DNA of 8,105 nt from Prevotella sp. UBA3208 (GTDB lineage Bacteria; Bacteroidota; Bacteroidia; Bacteroidales; Bacteroidaceae), in NCBI GenBank assembly GCA_002363695.1, contig DEWO01000060.1:1830-9934 (forward strand). The letters are read 5' to 3'. The notes beneath the pieces were generated by a model. That model searched no databases, was not told where the DNA came from, and saw only the letters and a program-made list of their open reading frames with translations. The position numbers and the translations under genes were made by a program. Below, piece after piece: positions 5,784 to 8,105 of the stretch (positions within the stretch are counted from its first letter, which is position 1; every line of letters starts with the position of its first letter).

Positions 5784-5784
5784 T

Positions 5785-5816
5785 AAAAAATCCCGCACCT
5801 ATAAGCAGATGCGGGA
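5785..5816 (-). terminator. Intrinsic terminator, partly bidirectional
   Basis: TCCCGCA (5791-5797) pairs with TGCGGGA (5810-5816) around a 12-base loop. On the minus strand six T follow directly; on the plus strand GATATTTTTG follows. It closes the DUF4160/DUF2442 side transcription unit and abuts the next promoter. Confidence 0.85.
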
Positions 5817-5838
5817 GATATTTTTGAGTTAAAGATTG

Positions 5839-5966
5839 CTAATACGCGGCGTGCCTCCTCAGAATCTCCAACATCTCGGCTGGAGTCACCACAATAGGTG
5901 TCTGCGGGAAATGCTCCTTGCTGGGGACACGCTACCCTTGTAGCCCTTGTACTCTAAGTAATCCAT
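5839..5966 (-). pseudogene. Frameshifted small gene; first 13 residues HicB-like
   Basis: A textbook AGGAGG (5982-5977) lies ten bases before ATG 5966. The first residues MDYLEYKGYKGSV match the usual start of HicB-type antitoxins (M.YLEYKGYKGSVE.S). The frame then becomes SPARSIS and stops at TGA 5888-5886. Another frame over the same bases gives VPSKEHFPQTPIVVTPAEML then EILRRHAAY to TAG 5841-5839, which looks like coherent protein, so a one- or two-base indel near 5928 probably broke a single small gene. The second part is not typical HicB, so HicB identity is uncertain. The alternative is a 26-aa peptide. Confidence 0.5.
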
Positions 5967-5984
5967 CGTTCTTTTACCTCCTTA

Positions 5985-6180
5985 TTATATTAATCCCTTA
6001 TTCTCCATGATCTTCTTCGATTTCTCATTGCAGATGAGCAGCAGGCATATGTCGCCACGCTTGCATGTCACCTCGTTTCAAGTCTCACGCTGGTCTTGTC
6101 GTGCCTACACGAGCCACCTCTATCTGGTACAAGTCACGAATGCCCTTGCCTTTGGTATATGGCATGAAGTAGTAGAAAAG
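5985..6180 (-). pseudogene. Decayed coding remnant of unknown family
   Basis: Two protein-like stretches in different frames: LFYYFMPYTKGKGIRDLYQI followed by EVARVGTTRPA (stop TGA 6087-6085), then NEVTCKRGDICLLLICNEKS and KKIMENKGLI (stop TAA 5987-5985). Both look like real protein sequence but neither is a full gene. The simplest reading is one gene broken by an indel between 6078 and 6090. I do not recognise the family. It follows the DUF2442 gene without a gap. Confidence 0.45.
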
Positions 6181-6181
6181 A

Positions 6182-6469
6182 TTATTGTCGAAGATTTAAT
6201 TCTGAAGCCTCATGAACATAATTCTGGAAATTACCCAATATCTGTTCAATGTGGATTACCTCAGGACAAGAGTCCCAAGTTACACCGCCCCCCATCAGAT
6301 ACCACTTGTTGCGTTCTTTTACAGGAACACGTTTCAGAGATGGAAAAGCAGAGATTGGCATAACTATTGAACGACCATCGTATAGGTCGACCTGGAATTT
6401 ACCTCTTTGGGGAAACGACAACCGCTTTATGCGTGGTGTAACGTTCCAAAATCCTTCTGTCTTGTACAT
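6182..6469 (-). CDS. DUF2442 domain protein (95 aa)
   Basis: The centre fits DUF2442: KFQVDLYDGRSIVMPISAFP (24-43), SLKRVPVKERNKWYLMGGG (44-62), and a closing CPEVIHIEQILG (68-79). The family is small (around 80-100 residues), so this is full length. DUF2442 genes are known to sit beside DUF4160 genes, and both are often listed as toxin-antitoxin-like without a defined mechanism. Here a DUF4160 gene lies upstream on the same strand at 6678-6956, with a 39-aa ORF between. The ATG at 6469 lies 3 bases past the stop of that ORF and has no strong ribosome site of its own, so coupling is likely. Confidence 0.85.
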   Translation of the reverse strand: MYKTEGFWNVTPRIKRLSFPQRGKFQVDLYDGRSIVMPISAFPSLKRVPVKERNKWYLMGGGVTWDSCPEVIHIEQILGNFQNYVHEASELNLRQ

Positions 6470-6472
6470 AAA

Positions 6473-6592
6473 CTATCTCGTTTTTTTTACTTTAATGATT
6501 TTTATTGGCTTACCCTGCTTAAACAGCATCCATTGGCGAAGTAGTTTTTCTCGATATTCTGAGGCTATCTTAAGTACTTCCTTCACTTGCAC
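6473..6592 (-). CDS. Small 39-aa protein resembling a DUF4160 C-terminus
   Basis: GTG start at 6592 with AGGAGG (6610-6605) twelve bases upstream; the sequence is MQVKEVLKIASEYREKLLRQ then WMLFKQGKPIKIIKVKKTR. The piece with YREKLLRQW..FKQGKPIK resembles the usual end of DUF4160 proteins (hREELL..W.l...GKPI.KI). The frame is open a further 19 codons upstream of the GTG, without an ATG. It may be a truncated second DUF4160 gene, the natural partner of the adjacent DUF2442, or a genuine small basic protein. It ends 3 bases before the DUF2442 start. In 6593-6677 only short peptides are possible. Confidence 0.5.
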   Translation of the reverse strand: MQVKEVLKIASEYREKLLRQWMLFKQGKPIKIIKVKKTR

Positions 6593-6677
6593 ATCTCTCG
6601 TTGTCCTCCTAATTTTATTTCTCAATATTGACTGAAACCGTCTTTTCTCCGTTGAATGCCTTGGTCACAAGCCATGA

Positions 6678-6956
6678 TTATTTTTCGTAATATCCTTTTT
6701 CACTATATTGCGACCAACGAAGATACATTTCCTGATAGTGATCTTTAATGAACTCTGATATTCTGGATATCTCGCGATCGTTGAGCATACCACGATTTTG
6801 AAGCACAGCATCGCCATTGCTCTTGACGAAGAATTTGGCAGAGCCTCCCTCAGAAAGTTTGCTATCGCTAGCATGGACGTGCATACATTCCACTACACAG
6901 AAAGACGTGAAATACAGGTAATAGCCTGCCACCTTGAAGTCGTAGTACTTTGGCAT
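6678..6956 (-). CDS. DUF4160 family protein (92 aa)
   Basis: Begins MPKYYDFKVAGYYLYFTSFC and shows the family's ECMHVHASD (23-31) followed by KLSEGGSAKFFVKSNGDAVL and a C-terminal helical part (EISRISEFIKDHYQEMYLRW). Full length for the family (about 80-100 residues). The HVH segment is the conserved His core of DUF4160 (known family feature; biochemical role unknown). GGAGG in the end of the 73-aa gene lies about 8 bases before the ATG, and only 3 bases separate that gene's stop from this start, so the genes form an operon. Often paired with DUF2442, as here. Confidence 0.85.
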   Translation of the reverse strand: MPKYYDFKVAGYYLYFTSFCVVECMHVHASDSKLSEGGSAKFFVKSNGDAVLQNRGMLNDREISRISEFIKDHYQEMYLRWSQYSEKGYYEK

Positions 6957-6959
6957 TTG

Positions 6960-7181
6960 TCAGTCCTCCATGTACTTCTTATTTTGCTGAAGATAGCGGC
7001 TCGCGATTGACAGCTCAATATCATCCATCGTCGTCTCCAGCACTTCTCCGTCTGTGCCATATACCACTGCTTTGTTAGGACTGTTGAGGTTGAGCACCTG
7101 TATGCATTCGCCATTGCGAGTGAATGCATACCCATTTACTATAATATCTGCCTTGTCGGCTACGGCTTTTATGTCAGGCAT
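6960..7181 (-). CDS. Hypothetical protein (73 aa) in DUF4160 operon
   Basis: Not recognised. I chose ATG 7181 (MPDIKAVADKADIIVNGYAF) over the TTG two codons upstream. This ATG overlaps the stop of the 101-aa gene by 8 bp (ATGCCTGA), a coupling arrangement. The protein is short, with strand-like segments (DIIVNGYAFTRNGECIQVLN, KAVVYGTDGEVLETTMDDIE) and a C-terminal helix, and could be a small beta-barrel or SH3-like fold (guess). No membrane segment. It ends MED just before the DUF4160 start. Confidence 0.78.
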   Translation of the reverse strand: MPDIKAVADKADIIVNGYAFTRNGECIQVLNLNSPNKAVVYGTDGEVLETTMDDIELSIASRYLQQNKKYMED

Positions 7182-7479
7182 ATGCAATACGTACGCTTTT
7201 AATTGGTTTTAAAAAGGAATCGTGGTCGATGTATAGCCCATCCAGAATAGGTATGAGGTCGATGTATTCTTCTTCTGGTTCTGAATGGTGGCGATACTTT
7301 GCCATAACAACCAAATAGCCATTGTCCCACTTCACAACACTAGTATATCGCTCCAGGCTGTATGGAGCCTTGAAACGGATATTGTACCCTCCGAAGCAGA
7401 AGGCTGTAAAGCCATCTGCATTGCTGAGTGTTGCCTCATGCTTTGAACTAACCGGTATATCAGACAATGTCGTTGCCAT
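7174..7479 (-). CDS. Hypothetical protein (101 aa), first gene of DUF4160 operon
   Basis: Not recognised. ATG 7479 has a strong Shine-Dalgarno (AAGGAG, about six bases upstream) and an exact TAnnTTTG promoter, so the start is secure. The sequence is strand-rich and charged: ADGFTAFCFGGYNIRFKAPY, SVVKWDNGYLVVMAKYRHH, then an acidic EPEEEYIDLIPILDGLYIDH. It looks like a soluble globular protein. It shares its 3' end with the start of the 73-aa gene. The cluster 101 aa, 73 aa, DUF4160, DUF2442 probably acts as one unit; toxin-antitoxin or defence roles are inference from the DUF4160/DUF2442 pairing only. Confidence 0.82.
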   Translation of the reverse strand: MATTLSDIPVSSKHEATLSNADGFTAFCFGGYNIRFKAPYSLERYTSVVKWDNGYLVVMAKYRHHSEPEEEYIDLIPILDGLYIDHDSFLKPIKSVRIAYA

Positions 7480-7507
7480 ATTATCTCCTTACTTTGATAT
7501 GTCGGCG

Positions 7508-7540
7508 CAAAGATACGAAAAGTTTTCCGAATAGAAAAAC
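7508..7540 (-). promoter_or_regulatory. Promoter of the 101-aa/DUF4160 operon
   Basis: Minus-strand TATCTTTG (7515-7508) is an exact TAnnTTTG -7 element. About 19 bases upstream is a TTTTT stretch in place of the -33 TTTG. The predicted start near 7501 leaves a leader of about 22 bases containing AAGGAG. Confidence 0.7.
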
Positions 7541-7570
7541 CTTTAGGAGCGAAAACTGCAAAAAATGGCG

Positions 7571-7703
7571 ATGACAGATGACAGATGACAGTTTTTTGAA
7601 TTTGGGAGTATAGAGGGTATAGTATTATATATATTATAATATATATAATACTATATATAAAGGCGCACTGATTTTCAGAAAACTGTCATCTGTCATCTGT
7701 CAT
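7571..7703. repeat. Nested inverted repeat: 25-bp TGTCATC arms around a 38-bp perfect palindrome
   Basis: Arms 7571-7595 and 7679-7703 are perfect reverse complements made of 7-bp units (GATGACA / TGTCATC), with one further degenerate unit to 7710. Nearly concentric inside is a perfect 38-bp palindrome at 7618-7655, each half containing AGTATTATATATATTA. The palindrome centre (7636.5) and the arm centre (7637) agree within a base. It lies between the divergent 101-aa and HU genes, about 79 bp before the HU -33 element. Confidence 0.92.
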
Positions 7704-7781
7704 TTGTCATCGACCCGTTCGGGCTGCTGAAACGAATTCGCGCAGTTTGTGCTGAAAATCGGCTGAATTGGAGGGGCAAAA

Positions 7782-7813
7782 TTTGGAACTGACTTGAAAT
7801 TTTCGTACCTTTG
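7782..7813 (+). promoter_or_regulatory. Promoter of the HU-HIG gene
   Basis: TTTG (7782-7785), 20 bases, then TACCTTTG (7806-7813): a full match to the Bacteroidetes -33/-7 consensus. The predicted start near 7820 gives a leader of about 215 bases to the ATG at 8036. Confidence 0.82.
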
Positions 7814-7833
7814 CACTGTCAACCGGAAGAAGG

Positions 7834-7992
7834 ATGCGGATGCACGCGGCGAGTGAGTATTTACTATTAGGCCGGCCAGAATTTACGCCCTGCACAGCGC
7901 GCAAAAACGGACGACGGAAGGAAGGCAAAAAGGGTAAAAGGACGAGAACCGGAAAGAGGCAAAAAGTCCTTACAAAGCAAATGTTTGACTAA
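7834..7992 (+). CDS. Possible upstream ORF in the HU leader (52 aa, very basic)
   Basis: Frame from ATG 7834 (or ATG 7840, with GAAGGA close upstream) to TAA 7990-7992. It reads MRMHAASEYLLLGRPEFTPC then a tail where 14 of residues 23-48 are Arg or Lys. It starts about 14 bases after the predicted transcript start and ends 43 bases before the HU ATG. It may be a leader peptide controlling HU translation, a small nucleic-acid-binding protein, or a by-chance frame in a structured leader RNA. No family is recognised. A frame on the opposite strand (7928-7707) covers part of it but has no support. Confidence 0.35.
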   Translation: MRMHAASEYLLLGRPEFTPCTARKNGRRKEGKKGKRTRTGKRQKVLTKQMFD

Positions 7993-8020
7993 AAATCAAA
8001 ATGTTTAACTAAAATCAAAA
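7981..8020 (+). repeat. 20-bp imperfect tandem repeat before the HU ribosome site
   Basis: ATGTTTGACTAAAAATCAAA (7981-8000) is followed by ATGTTTAACTAAAATCAAAA (8001-8020). The first copy contains the stop of the possible upstream ORF; the second ends next to the AAAGGAA ribosome site (8022-8028). Possibly a binding or translational control site. Confidence 0.65.
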
Positions 8021-8035
8021 GAAAGGAAAAGAACT

Positions 8036-8105
8036 ATGGCACTGAGAGTAAAAGCAGTAGAGAAACTGTTGAAGTTTAGCAAGAACGAGAACGACCCGGG
8101 TGTAT
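8036..8105 (+). CDS. HU-HIG family DNA-binding protein, N-terminus only
   Basis: ATG 8036 opens 23 codons before the window ends: MALRVKAVEKLLKFSKNEND then PGV. This is the typical start of Bacteroidales HU-like proteins of the HU-HIG type (HU fold with an extra C-terminal domain), about 140-170 residues when complete, which bind DNA and are often found near VirE/BT4734 primase genes and amidases in these genomes. An AAAGGAA site lies 7 bases upstream and a full promoter lies at 7782-7813. With only 23 residues the family call rests on the sequence start and the context. Confidence 0.75.
   Translation, partial: MALRVKAVEKLLKFSKNENDPGV

Noticed and set aside
6007..6363. 118-codon plus-strand frame
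   Set aside because: It is antisense to DUF2442 and to the remnant, with no family likeness and no ribosome site.
7618..7655. The palindrome as a simple intrinsic terminator
   Set aside because: It is almost pure A/T with no following T-run on either strand and is enclosed by larger inverted arms, so a plain terminator does not explain it.
7707..7928. 73-codon minus-strand frame over the HU promoter
   Set aside because: It covers a promoter with a full consensus and the start of the HU leader; composition and lack of a ribosome site argue against a gene.
1..8105. tRNA or rRNA genes, integrase gene and insertion sequence
   Set aside because: None seen on either strand: no cloverleaf-like or rRNA sequence, no tyrosine/serine recombinase motifs, no transposase.

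Overview
The window looks like a Bacteroidales chromosome, most likely Prevotella-like. Evidence: the carB C-terminus and a dnaN fragment have Bacteroidetes-type sequence; four promoters match the Bacteroidetes -7 consensus TAnnTTTG; leaders are A-rich; and a VirE/BT4734-type primase lies near the start of an HU-HIG DNA-binding gene. All calls are by eye; no search was run.

Layout. Positions 1-696 (+) hold the 3' end of carB, a core pyrimidine/arginine gene, closed by a hairpin terminator. From about 800 to 7480 everything is on the minus strand and accessory. Reading in the direction of transcription (right to left): a small-gene cluster (101 aa, 73 aa, DUF4160, 39 aa, DUF2442; 7479 to 6182) with its own promoter; two decayed gene remnants (6180-5839); a terminator; a second promoter driving a truncated dnaN start and two overlapping unknown genes (132 and 124 aa), ended by a strong terminator at 4663-4707; a block of 10-bp-phased repeats and a 28-bp palindrome; a third promoter; a broken BRO-N antirepressor remnant; a 144-aa unknown; a 794-aa primase/ATPase-like protein; and a DUF5675 protein. 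At the right end (+) lies a 555-bp intergenic region with an elaborate nested inverted repeat, a good promoter and a long leader with a possible basic upstream ORF, leading into an HU-HIG gene cut by the window edge.

Working picture. The primase, 144-aa and DUF5675 genes look like the replication/accessory module of an integrated, partly decayed phage-like or plasmid-like element. The DUF4160/DUF2442 cluster is more AT-rich and seems a separate cargo module, possibly toxin-antitoxin-like (inference only).

The most unusual content is repetitive. Two copies of a 79-82 bp hairpin-like element built from 7-bp units are inserted in frame inside the primase gene and encode 27-28 aa linkers. Octamer tracts YTTCAATT sit at gene ends. 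A TGTCATC heptamer repeat forms the 3' end of the primase gene and recurs as 25-bp inverted arms around a perfect 38-bp palindrome upstream of the HU gene.
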